Origin: Zygnema cylindricum
Taxonomy: Eukaryota > Streptophyta > Zygnematophyceae > Zygnematales > Zygnemataceae
DNA: 64,000 nucleotides
Assembly: GCA_037447655.1 (NCBI GenBank)
Contig: JBBHKE010001814.1
Location: 273,547 to 337,546, forward strand
Reading direction: 5' to 3'
The translations under genes were made by a program, and so were the position numbers. Each line of letters begins with the position of its first letter. Within the stretch, counting starts at the first letter, position 1. Of the stretch, positions 55,351 to 64,000 are shown piece by piece. The notes below the pieces were generated by a model, which saw only the letters and a list, made by a program, of their open reading frames with translations, was not told the DNA's origin and ran no database searches.

Positions 55351-56499
55351 CTAAGGCCGTGGATTCGATAGCTTCGATGTAGGTTTCAACGTCACTTCAA
55401 GTGGGCCTCGTTCGACGCCAACTTGATGGTCCTTAACTGTCGATAAGTTTGGTTGGCACTTGTCCGTTGAATATTCTCGATAAACTTGCGTGCAATCTCG
55501 ATGTACCTGCGAGAAACTTGTTAGTGAAATCGAACGGCGCTTGCTGTTCCTTGATTTTGGTTCAATGGTGTGGATTGCGATCGCGGATTTCAAGGTCGCG
55601 TGGTTGTCGCCAATCCTGTGTTTCACGTATGACTTGTCGCCCAATATGCCGTTGCCCACGAATGAAAAGCTTTGGTGTCGTGACGTCGTATGCGTTTCCG
55701 GCGGCGCATATGGCGAAGTCTCATTTGACCGAGACTTCACTGTATTTTGCTGTACACTTAGATTTAGATCGAGGGTCATGAATGAGGTTTCGAATTCGAT
55801 CGTGCGCCTTCGACGCGATTTAGGGAAGGTACCATCAATGAGTACGAAATCGTCCTTTGAGTTGGCATCAAGTGTACTTATGCCAACTTTTCTACGGTTT
55901 GTACAAATTTCCCAATTTTCCCTGTCTCCTGCCTGTACACCTTTCTTCTCTTCTCTAAGTTCGTCTTCTCTCTTTAGCACTCTCCTTATTGCTTTCCTCC
56001 TTTCTTTAAGATTCCTTGGCGAAGCTACCTCTCCTCTTTTCTTTCCATTTCTTCCCTTTGAAGCCGGCAGACCTTCTCCTTCTTTGGCATCTGCTTTTGG
56101 AAGGAGGCTTGCGTTAGGGATCATGGTGCAGTCTGGAGTGTGATCTGTGATGAGGTCATAAGAGGTCTTTCTTTCTTGGTTATCCTCTCTTTTGCTGTCA
56201 TCCGATCTATCTGTCCCCTCTCTGCTTTGATCGTCTCCACTTCGGATCTGGATGATTGCTTTGCATGCAAAATCCTTGTGATTTGGGTTGTGACTTGTCT
56301 TCTTTGTCTTTACCATATCACCTAGTTGATCAGACTTCTGACCACTCTTCTTTTTGATGCCAGGCTCCATCTCGGAGGCCTTTTCTAGCATCTCCACCTG
56401 GGTGGAGCCTACTGCGGCGATTAGCATCTTAACCACGTCCTCCCACTTCGACTCCTCCCATCTAAGGATGTCTAATGAGGTGAGAACTTGTTCAAATTA
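55351..56499 (-). CDS. Element K internal frame, unknown gag-like basic protein
   Basis: Minus-strand frame open from about 56499 (FEQVLTSLDILRWEESKWED region; no clear ATG, a GTG at 56436) to a stop at 55351, roughly 380 residues. It is rich in Lys, Arg and Ser (SPRNLKERRKAIRRVLKRED, PKSRRRRTIEFETS), with no recognised catalytic motif and no zinc knuckle. The C-terminal 245 residues are repeated without a change at 57879-58610. By position, between the PBS-linked gag start and the polypurine stretch, it is the main product of the element. It may be a diverged gag or an unrelated carried gene. I do not recognise a homologue. Confidence 0.45.
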
Positions 56500-56572
56500 A
56501 TGGGGAAATGACATGAGAAACATTGAGATTTTCGTTTGTGTAGGAAGGTTAATTTTTGCTGATCTACCATGG

Positions 56573-56932
56573 CTAGGTTTTTTCTGAGTAGCGGGAAATG
56601 TTTTCTGACATTGACATCGTTTTATCGTATGGTGTTTGTGAGAGTCTCCGTAGCAGTCTAGTTCTTTCTGCCATGGTTGGTTTCACAAATGTCTTGTCTA
56701 GTCTTTCCCTGAGCCCTTGGAAACTGTTTTCCAAGTCTCCACCTTCACTCGCATCCAATGTCTGAGCTTGACCTGCTACACCTTCTTTTGGTGTTTTCGT
56801 TGAAGATGTACCCAGTTCTCCTCTTCTACTCACGGCTGTCTCGGGGTGGCCATCGCTCTCTTGTTCTAGAATTCCGAACTTCTTTGGGCCCCATATGGGT
56901 GGGCCCATAAGATGTCTCTCTGGGTCGGTCAT
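56573..56932 (-). CDS. Element K N-terminal gag-like frame across LTR and PBS
   Basis: 119 residues starting at 56932 inside the LTR (MTDPERHLMGPPIWGP), crossing the PBS. The first dozen residues match the MEVSxFQVMGPP start of the autonomous copia gags; the rest does not align with them. It ends at a TAG near 56573. Together with the frame downstream it may form one product interrupted by a stop or a spliced gap. Confidence 0.45.
   Translation of the reverse strand: MTDPERHLMGPPIWGPKKFGILEQESDGHPETAVSRRGELGTSSTKTPKEGVAGQAQTLDASEGGDLENSFQGLRERLDKTFVKPTMAERTRLLRRLSQTPYDKTMSMSENISRYSEKT
56898..56912 (-). other. Primer-binding site of element K
   Basis: TCTTATGGGCCCACC on the minus strand directly after the LTR end. 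TTATGGGCCCACC (13 bases) matches the tRNA-iMet anticodon arm complement. Confidence 0.75.
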
Positions 56933-57535
56933 CTGAACTAACGAGAAGAGTTCCTCGTAGTCACGGATAGCTTTGACCGGCCACAGGTCAATACACGCAG
57001 AGGGGCTTAAGGAGTCACAGAGTATTTAGAGAAGAGAGATAGGTAAGATTAGGGAGGGATATAATTAGCAAATAGATAAAGTAGGCAAAGAGACAAAAAT
57101 AGAAGTGTACGAAAGCCGTAGCTTTAATAAATGGTCCACTCAAGACAATGTGTTACAAAAGACTTTGTCTAATAAAGTCAAATTCTATTCCTTGTCTTAC
57201 TTGACTATGTCTGAATTGCTATTCTTGCATTAATGGATGAAGGGATGTATCTTGTCTCTTATGAGTGCCTATTTGTATTCTAATGGTGTCTGTATGAATA
57301 ATGCACTCTCTAATGTGGTCCAATGAAATGATGTCTACACATGCTTGTTCACTTGGATCTGATTATTTACAACTGTATAATTGTAATAATAGAATGACTC
57401 CATGTTGTCCAAATCTTGACGTTCGTCCGTAGAGTTCCACGATGTGACGCATGTCACACAAAATCGGCGATGTGATGCCTGTCACATAAAATCGGCGATA
57501 CCCGATATTGCCCAAAATCGCCAATAAAATTAACA
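56913..57535 (-). mobile_element. Shared middle LTR of element K (623 bp)
   Basis: Same length as 54385-55007. It serves as 5' LTR for the unit on its left. To its right lies another internal region whose first 1,066 bp copy 55008-56073, so it is also the 3' LTR of a second, tandem unit. Confidence 0.83.
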
Positions 57536-57878
57536 CTCCCACTCGAGTTTGCGGCGATATGGGTTCGTGTAAAAGATCGCTTTGAAATAACTCTGGGTTG
57601 ATTCGAAATCGCCTGTAGATACAAAAGTCGCACTAATCCATGCCAGTGGAGATTGTCGCGTGTCCGTTCGAATTGTGAACCTGTACGGCGTGAAATTTGG
57701 AAGGTATGAAATTTCCTCCCACTTTCGCATGTGAAATTGTTTTGTTGCATGCTGACAAGTTTTTCATGTAAACATTGGAATCCGATGTGATTCCCTTGTG
57801 ATTAAACAAGTGGAGCTCGTCCACTTGATATGTGTGCTCGAGGATCCCACGTCCGTCGATCTTTGGATTTGTAAATCT

Positions 57879-58646
57879 CTAAGGCCGTGGATTCGATAGC
57901 TTCGATGTAGGTTTCAACGTCACTTCAAGTGGGCCTCGTTCGACGCCAACTTGATGGTCCTTAACTGTCGATAAGTTTGGTTGGCACTTGTCCGTTGAAT
58001 ATTCTCGATAAACTTGCGTGCAATCTCGATGTACCTGCGAGAAACTTGTTAGTGAAATCGAACGGCGCTTGCTGTTCCTTGATTTTGGTTCAATGGTGTG
58101 GATTGCGATCGCGGATTTCAAGGTCGCGTGGTTGTCGCCAATCCTGTGTTTCACGTATGACTTGTCGCCCAATATGCCGTTGCCCACGAATGAAAAGCTT
58201 TGGTGTCGTGACGTCGTATGCGTTTCCGGCGGCGCATATGGCGAAGTCTCATTTGACCGAGACTTCACTGTATTTTGCTGTACACTTAGATTTAGATCGA
58301 GGGTCATGAATGAGGTTTCGAATTCGATCGTGCGCCTTCGACGCGATTTAGGGAAGGTACCATCAATGAGTACGAAATCGTCCTTTGAGTTGGCATCAAG
58401 TGTACTTATGCCAACTTTTCTACGGTTTGTACAAATTTCCCAATTTTCCCTGTCTCCTGCCTGTACACCTTTCTTCTCTTCTCTAAGTTCGTCTTCTCTC
58501 TTTAGCACTCTCCTTATTGCTTTCCTCCTTTCTTTAAGATTCCTTGGCGAAGCTACCTCTCCTCTTTTCTTTCCATTTCTTCCCTTTGAAGCCGCCGCCT
58601 GTCCTCCAATCTGATTTTTAGCAATCTGCAGGCTGAAAATGGACAT
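57879..58646 (-). CDS. Element K second copy of the basic C-terminal frame
   Basis: 255 residues; all but the first dozen or so (SLQIAKNQIGGQA) equal the C-terminal part of the frame at 55351. The junction near 58602 has TGCAG-type sequence on the minus strand just upstream (about 58625-58630) and could be a splice acceptor, or simply a recombination point. Function unknown. Confidence 0.4.
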   Translation of the reverse strand: MSIFSLQIAKNQIGGQAAASKGRNGKKRGEVASPRNLKERRKAIRRVLKREDELREEKKGVQAGDRENWEICTNRRKVGISTLDANSKDDFVLIDGTFPKSRRRRTIEFETSFMTLDLNLSVQQNTVKSRSNETSPYAPPETHTTSRHQSFSFVGNGILGDKSYVKHRIGDNHATLKSAIAIHTIEPKSRNSKRRSISLTSFSQVHRDCTQVYREYSTDKCQPNLSTVKDHQVGVERGPLEVTLKPTSKLSNPRP

Positions 58647-58656
58647 TGAGGTAGGG

Positions 58657-60132
58657 TTAGGAATTTTGGGTTAGGTTTTCTTCCTCTTGCTCCTCCACGC
58701 GTTCCGCTGCGTTCCTTATGGCTGGACGCTCCATCTGCACTTGCTTGGCGCTTGGACTTAGATGTAGATGAATTTGAGCCTTCGAATTTTCTTCCTCCTC
58801 AAGGTGAGTGTAACTTACTCCTTCCTTGGCTGCTTGCTTGATTGGTCCTGTTTCCTTAGAATTTCCGAGCATCGCATCTTTGAATGACTTGTATCTTAAC
58901 GCTCCTCTATCCCCTTTCACCTCCTCTAACATCTCGGTTTCATTGCTTGCAGATTTGATGGTAAAGTTGGTGGATTTCTCTAAGGTGCATAGTGGAGGAG
59001 ATCCTGAATCTCCCACTATCTCTAAGGTGTAAGGTAATTCATCCACCGACTCTCCCCTTAGATTAATCGCATTATTTTTCTTCTTTGCAAGTAAGAAATC
59101 TATGCTAAGAGTTTTCTCGGCTTTTACCTCCTGTTCTCCAATCTTCTCCATTTGAATTATTAGTGGCAGATTTTTGGATTTCCTGTTCTTGACATTTGAT
59201 GTCGCTTGTGGACCTCTGTGTGCAGGTCCGCTTCCTTCATCTCCAAGGGATGAGGCATTAGGAGAGCCAACTGGTTTCTTCCCGCTCTCCATCTCATTCG
59301 GCCATGTCCTCCATGCTTGAGGTAGGACGCAGATTGCCGCTTTTGGAACATGTTTCTCACCGTGTGATGCAAATGTTCCAAGATTCTCTGAGCTGTTTGA
59401 AGTTTCTTTGCTCCTTTGATCTGACTCGTGTCTGAGTCCTCCTTGATCCACTTTGACTCCCTTCGGCTCTTGTGTCAAAGTTTACACCAATGTCGCCGAC
59501 TTACTGACTTTTCTTGCTTTCTCATGTGGCATTTCTGACAAATTTTTCTAGATTTCGGATGCCGAAGCAGTCATCCTCCCATCGATGGAGGTGGGAATTG
59601 GAGAGTGATGGTGGTGACTCCAGCTGACCCCGTCAGCTGTATTTCTGGTCGTGTACCTGCAAGTTAGTAAGTTCACCCAATTTTCTTTTAATTCTTTCTC
59701 CTTTCTCCCACTGTCTTGCATCTCCCTTTCTATATAATGGTTTTCTTTCTTTTTCTGTCTTCTCTCTACCCCTTGCTCACCAATGCTTCCGCTGTCTAAG
59801 TCCCCTAGACTCTTGGTATTTGTGAGTTTTCGAGCATGTGGTTTGCTACCTTCGGGTTCTTCTGCCAATCTTCCACTTTCTACATGAGTTTTGCTATCAA
59901 AAAACTGATTTTTGATCTCTCTCTCTCTATGCTGGTCTTAGACTATCTTGTCATTGGAGCTAGATTTTAGGACTCTGTCCGTGCGACCTAGCCCCACAAT
60001 GACTGAGAGGATATTTATGGTTCTCTCTCTACCGCCGCCTTTGTCATCTTGCTTGGGATCGTCTCTCACTCTTTCGAGATTCTTAAGGTAAGATTTTGAA
60101 TCTACTTCCCCTTTTTCCTCTATGACATGCAT
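58657..60132 (-). CDS. Element K second unit, upstream frames (unknown, charged)
   Basis: Three minus-strand frames follow one another: 58657-59478 (273 residues, with VEEQEEENL at the end and SLGDEGSGPAHRG), 59548-59868 (106 residues) and 59938-60132 (64 residues). All are hydrophilic and rich in Glu, Lys and Ser, and separated by single stops or shifts, as if one long disordered protein had decayed. I see no zinc knuckle, protease or polymerase. They may be the longer form of the protein encoded at 55351-56499. Confidence 0.35.
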
Positions 60133-60169
60133 TTGATTTCCTCTATTTGATGAAGTTGTGTCTTATACG

Positions 60170-61226
60170 TGTAGAAATTAATGGTCTTTTAAAGTATTTT
60201 CTAGGTCTGAATAGAAATAAGAAAGAAGCCGAGGCAGTCTACCTCTAACTTCTCTCTCCAACTTCTCAAACTTGTCGCAGTCACTAAAAAATTGGAGAGG
60301 GAGCTAGAGCCATGGCTACCTAGGCTATCGAGAGGTTTATGGGAAAAGATATTTTAGTTAGGGGTTTAATTTACTAAAAGATATGTGGCGGCGACAGGAT
60401 TTGATCCTGGAACCTACCGGCCGGCAGACAGCCAGTAACCGGTTGCCTTAGCCGTTAAGTCTAGAAGTAGTGTTACGCATTATGAGGATTGATAATTATT
60501 TAAACATTTATATGTAGAAAAGTTCATTTAACTAAAATTGCTTACGGGAGACATATATCCAGTAAATGTAAAAGTACGGATTCCGGTACAGATAAGAAAC
60601 CAATACCGCGCATTTATTTCTTTAGTGAAACGAATACCGCGCATGTATTTATTACGGCTACGATTAAATGTGAATTTAATTGAACAGCCGGAATTAACGC
60701 CGAGATCGCGGAAGAGGATTTCGGCGGTTTGTGGTCATCGCCACATCGGATGACACGTGGCTGAATGACATTGGATCGCGGCATCTCCGAGGATTAAGGG
60801 AGCAAATCCGGACATACCACGTGTCGATATTTAGGTCATGTCGTACAATGGCCGTACATAAAGTACACCGGCAACTGTACTTTTGTGTACGAAACTGAAA
60901 TCTAATTGGCCCCGTACATCAGTAGATAGAGTCTTTGAGAGAGATAGGACTTAGAAAAATTAGAAGATAGGACCCTCTCTCCCAGAGAGCTTTTGTACAA
61001 AAGGTCAAATTTGACCCTCCATAACTTACTGCTCAGGGGAGAAAATTCAGAGATTCTTTTTGCTATCGACTCAGGGGAGTCTTCTCTTTACAGGGGTGAA
61101 GTTTGTCAGAGTTTTTATCTGCCAGGGTGGCAGTTATTTTTGCTGAAACACAAATGGGTCAGGGTTATCCTAGAGGCTTCTTCGAAGCTGTCCACTCTGA
61201 GGACTTATGGAGGTCTCACAGTTTCA
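60170..61226 (+). mobile_element. 5' LTR of a plus-strand family A copia
   Basis: 1,057 bp, TGTAGAAATTAATGG to ...CACAGTTTCA, directly followed by the PBS. Hairpin at 60853-60890, GACACGTGGC at about 60755, CCACGTG near 60819. The antisense tRNA-like module at 60397-60459 is one of the better preserved copies. Confidence 0.86.
60397..60459 (-). promoter_or_regulatory. tRNA-like A-box/B-box pair, antisense in the LTR
   Basis: On the minus strand CTTAACGGCTAAGGC (60445-60459) is A-box-like and GGATCAAATCC (60397-60407) is B-box-like, about 50 bases apart. The T-arm-like pairing CAGGAT...ATCCTG around the B-box is intact. Confidence 0.45.
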
Positions 61227-62190
61227 GGTTATGGGCCCACCCTCTAGGGGACCAATCTTTAATGGAACAGGCTTCATATACTGGGAAAGTATGATGATAA
61301 GAGCTCTATGCGAAAAAAGGTTTTGGGGGATAGTGAGTAGACGGTTGGGGCGTCCATCAAGTCTTGGAATTCCTCCAGGGTCTGAAGGAAGCAGATTCAC
61401 CAGAAAAGAGGATCCACCTTCAACGGAGGAAACAAAAGAAAGAGAGGTGGTGGCAAAGGAAAGGAGAAGGAGGCGACCACACCAATAACAACTGGTTCGG
61501 CATTCATGTCACGTATTCCGAGGAACGAGGAGAATGATACTGAAATCTGGGACTTCAACAATATGGCGGCAAAGCACTTTATCCTACGCCATCTCAATCA
61601 AGGACTTGCATGTCCTCATTTGCAAATAGAAAGGGCATCCGATCTTTGGATGGCTCTCATAGAGATGTATCGAAGTGGTACGATGCAGCAACAACAGTTG
61701 GCTGATTAGAAAGTTAAGGAGTATGTATACAAAGGGGGGAAGATGCTGGATTTTGCATTGAGCTTGCTACACTCTTTATGGAGCTAGAGAGTGCGGGAAA
61801 AGATTTTAGTGAAAAAGAAAAGGTTAACTGTTTACTAATGAAGTTACTCGATGAGTTCGAAATCATAGTCAACTGTGTGTAGGACTTGTCGGACTCAAGG
61901 TGGATATGGAACTCAGTGGTAGGGATGATTCTCGTTCGGGAGAATACGATTAAGATCGGAAGGGGAGGAAAGAGTCGCCAAGCCTTGCCAACTGCGACCG
62001 ATTGGAGGAACAAGGATTCTTGGAAACCGGTTGGAAACAATGGGGGGAGGGAGCAGAAAAATCAGACTGACGAGTTCGAACCAAGGGCTCCCAAAGGTTT
62101 ATGTCATTTTTGTAAGAAACCTGGGCACTATATGGCAGAGTGCACTAAGCTAACCGAGCTTCGGTTAAAGGAGGGGCAGACCGGTGGTAC
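61207..62190 (+). pseudogene. Family A copia gag with zinc knuckle
   Basis: The frame starts in the LTR at 61207 (MEVSQFQVMGPPSRGP) and runs through the PBS to 61488. A second frame, 61506-61709, gives the gag core (KHFILRHLNQGLACPHLQIE, DLWMALIEMYRSGTMQQQQL) and ends at a TAG. The third starts before 61886 and includes the zinc knuckle CHFCKKPGHYMAEC, about residues 73-86 of the 61886-62983 frame. At least two breaks make it non-functional. It would form the particle shell and package element RNA. Confidence 0.87.
61227..61241 (+). other. Primer-binding site, half-tRNA-iMet type
   Basis: GGTTATGGGCCCACC, fifteen bases complementary to GGUGGGCCCAUAACC of the plant-type initiator tRNA, starting at the first base after the LTR. 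Confidence 0.85.
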
Positions 62191-62983
62191 CCCAAGAGGA
62201 AAGAAAAAGGCCCTTGTGACACAAGTACATGAGGCAGAATCCGAGGACGAGGACGATGAGCTCCTTTTAGATGAGGAGTTGGAGGCGAAAAACGAGGTCG
62301 AAATACCACGAAGGCAGAAATGTGCTTACGGTGGATTGAAAGGTGAAGCAGGCTGGATTGTAGATTCAGGTGCCTCCATGCACATGTGTAAGGATAGGCA
62401 CCTGTTCACTAAGATAAGAAATATTCCCAACGTAGAGATAGAGTATGGGGATGGGAGGATAGTCACCATTACTCTTGTAAGATCGGTAGATTTGAAAGTG
62501 TTAGTAGAAAGAAAGACATCCATAATAACATTCTCCGATATATTGTTTATTCCAGAGCTGAATAAAAACCTCATCTCTATATCCGTATTAGATGATAAGG
62601 GTTTTTTTACTAGCACTAGGGAAGGAGTCTTTACTGCTAGTTTTGAGGAGGATGTCTATTTCATTGCTCAGAAAGGTAACCATGGGATCTTTAGGGTGGT
62701 TTCAAGTAATGAAAAGAATAAACTTTATTATGCTGGTGTTCATAATATTATGATGTGGCATAAGAGGCTTGGGCATGTGAATCTAGACAAGTTAAGAGAG
62801 ATGAAAAAGATGGGAGTGGTGGAAGGGATTAAGTTTTGTGAGAATGATAATATAATTGATTGTAGTGGATGTGCTCAAGGTAAAACACACAGATTACCCT
62901 TTTCTAAAACAGCCACCTATAAGGGAGAAAAAATTCTAGATCTAGTACACACGGATATTTGGGGACCGGCTAAAGTGCCGTGA
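62191..62983 (+). pseudogene. Family A protease, GAG_pre-integrase, integrase start
   Basis: Same frame as the zinc knuckle. An acidic run (ESEDEDDELLLDEELEAK) is followed by the protease triad in WIVDSGASMHMC (intact DSGAS), FSDILFIPELNKNLIS, the HHCC zinc module (MMWHKRLGHVNLDKL, CSGCAQGKTHRL) and the integrase entry ILDLVHTDIWGP with its first catalytic Asp. The frame stops at a TGA (62981-62983). Confidence 0.87.
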
Positions 62984-63578
62984 CCGGGGGGGAAGAGATT
63001 TATGATGACTATCACTGATGATTGGTCCCGGTATTCCTGAGTGTATTTTTTGAAAAACAAGTCCGAAGCTCTAGATTGTTTTAGACAATATAAAGCATGG
63101 AGCGAAAAACTTCATGAAACTCCAATCAAGAGAATAAAGAGGTACAATGGTGGAGAGTATACTTCTAACCAGTTTGAGATTTTTCTAAGGGAAGATGGGG
63201 TCCAACACCAAAAGACAGTTCCAGAAAACTCAGAACACAATGGGTTAGATGAATGGTTAAATAGAATACTAAGTGATATTGCTAGAAGTATGTTGTCAAA
63301 TAAAAAAATAGGAAAAAGGTTTTGGGCAGAAGCAATGAACTGTGCTCATTACCTCAAAAATAGAGTTCTTACTTCAGCTATAAAAGATCAAACACCTTAT
63401 GAGAGATGGACAAGCCGGAAACTAGACTTATCTCACTTAAAGGTTTTCGCCAGTCAAGTATTAAATCTAGATACAGATCGGTCTAATTGGAAGCTAGATC
63501 CTAAAGGAAAACCGGGATACTTATTAGGATATGATGAGGATGTTAAAGGATATAGAGTTTATGATCTAAAAAGGGAAG
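62984..63578 (+). pseudogene. Family A integrase core, cut by the assembly gap
   Basis: Resumes as MMTITDDWSRY-type sequence with a TGA near 63038, then a frame from 63041 to the gap: KAWSEKLHETPIKRI, then KRYNGGEY where the second catalytic Asp should be (SDNGGEY in sister copies), so this Asp is replaced by Tyr. The Glu is kept in NGLDEWLNR. KRFWAEAMNCAHYLKNR and GYDEDVKGYRVYDL follow. RT and RNase H would lie beyond 63578 but are not in the window. Confidence 0.85.
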
Positions 63579-63588
63579 NNNNNNNNNN
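63579..63588. other. Assembly gap (10 N)
   Basis: Ten N interrupt the integrase C-terminus. The sequence to the right does not continue the element, so the gap is a scaffold join of unknown size. Confidence 0.95.
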
Positions 63589-64000
63589 TGAAGGAATGAT
63601 GACATGAGAAAATCCACTGCTGTTTTACAGTTTGCAAAGCTAAAGACTCTGGCCGCCAAAACCTAACGGAACAGTTGTGGAGGGGAACAGAGCAGTAACC
63701 TCGCGCTTACACCAAGAGAAGGACAGTTAGTTGGTCATGAAGATAGAGGGAAAGGGAGGGAGGGAGGAAGGGAGGGAGGGAGGGAAAGGGGAAGTAGTTA
63801 AGATCTATAAAACTTATACAATATCTCCTCTCCCTCTCCTTCTCCCTCTCCCTTTCCCTTTCTCTCCTATCCCTTCCCTCTTCACTTCAACAAACAAAAT
63901 ACTGACCTCCCACTCTCCCTGGGAGGGAGGGAGGGAGGGAGGGAAAGGGAGATAGAAGTACTGGTTGATTGACAGGAAGAGAACCACATTCGCGCTCCAA
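63589..64000. repeat. Post-gap sequence with (GGGA)n and (CCCTCT)n simple repeats
   Basis: GGGAGG-type runs at 63750-63792 and 63920-63950 flank a CCCTCTCC-rich stretch (63826-63880), forming an inverted purine/pyrimidine pair with possible G-quadruplex runs. No gene is recognised. The frame at 63731-63955 runs through the repeats and is not believable as a protein. Confidence 0.7.

Larger units (their letters stand above)
57536..60169 (-). mobile_element. Second, partial internal region of element K in tandem
   Basis: 57536-58601 repeats 55008-56073 with no difference I could see. From 58602 the sequence is different. It ends at 60169, where a copia A LTR begins, so its own PBS and 5' LTR are missing or lie beyond. 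It is longer (2.6 kb) than the left internal region (1.9 kb), which suggests that the left unit is a deleted form or that two subfamilies recombined. Confidence 0.7.

Noticed and set aside
55449-56143. Plus-strand frames of 110 and 217 residues
   Set aside because: They are complementary-strand shadows of the minus-strand element K frame, duplicated identically at 57977-58614.

Overview
The window is eukaryotic, repeat-dominated DNA, most likely from a land plant. I found no rRNA gene, no functional tRNA gene, no CRISPR array and no intact host gene. Nearly everything recognisable is Ty1/copia-type LTR retrotransposon sequence in nested, truncated and mosaic copies on both strands. The plant assignment rests on two things: the element type, and a primer-binding site (PBS) that matches the anticodon arm of a plant-type initiator methionine tRNA. 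The clade cannot be fixed from the sequence.

Layout. 1-490: part of a MITE-like repeat. 724-1848: solo LTR with a perfect 5-bp target-site duplication. 2004-7663: decayed minus-strand copia element (family C). 7664-11303: minus-strand copia fragments (family B, then an A-type fragment). 11304-19959: plus-strand copia element with deletions, split by a nested non-autonomous gag-only element (TR-GAG, 12797-17381). 19960-22870: no recognisable gene, with low-complexity DNA and a minisatellite. 22870-25592: plus-strand pol plus 3' LTR. 25593-32563: further copia pieces on both strands. 32564-39062: the most complete element, about 6.5 kb on the minus strand with both LTRs. 39062-43342: LTR pieces and two tandem arrays with 50-bp and 72-bp units. 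43740-45500: an older copia relic of another lineage. 45500-50470: no recognisable gene. 50474-51026: a second MITE-like copy. 51484-52350: a tandem array in front of a PIF/Harbinger-transposase-like C-terminus. 52790-54330: CT/GA-rich simple repeats. 54385-60169: a second gag-only type element with 623-bp LTRs and a tandem partial second unit. 60170-63578: 5' LTR, gag, protease and integrase of another plus-strand copia, cut by a 10-N assembly gap at 63579-63588. 63589-64000: G-rich simple repeats.

The main biological signal lies in a shared design of these otherwise divergent elements. (1) The PBS matches the middle of tRNA-iMet, the half-tRNA priming known from Drosophila copia, rather than its 3' end. 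(2) The gag reading frame runs from a start codon inside the LTR end, through the PBS, into gag, so LTR end and PBS are themselves coding. (3) LTRs share palindromes whose arms change together between families. (4) Most LTRs carry, in antisense orientation, a tRNA-like pair of A-box and B-box motifs. (5) Many LTRs carry G-box or ABRE-like ACGTG motifs. The gag-only elements share features 1 and 2, so they probably depend on the autonomous copia elements.
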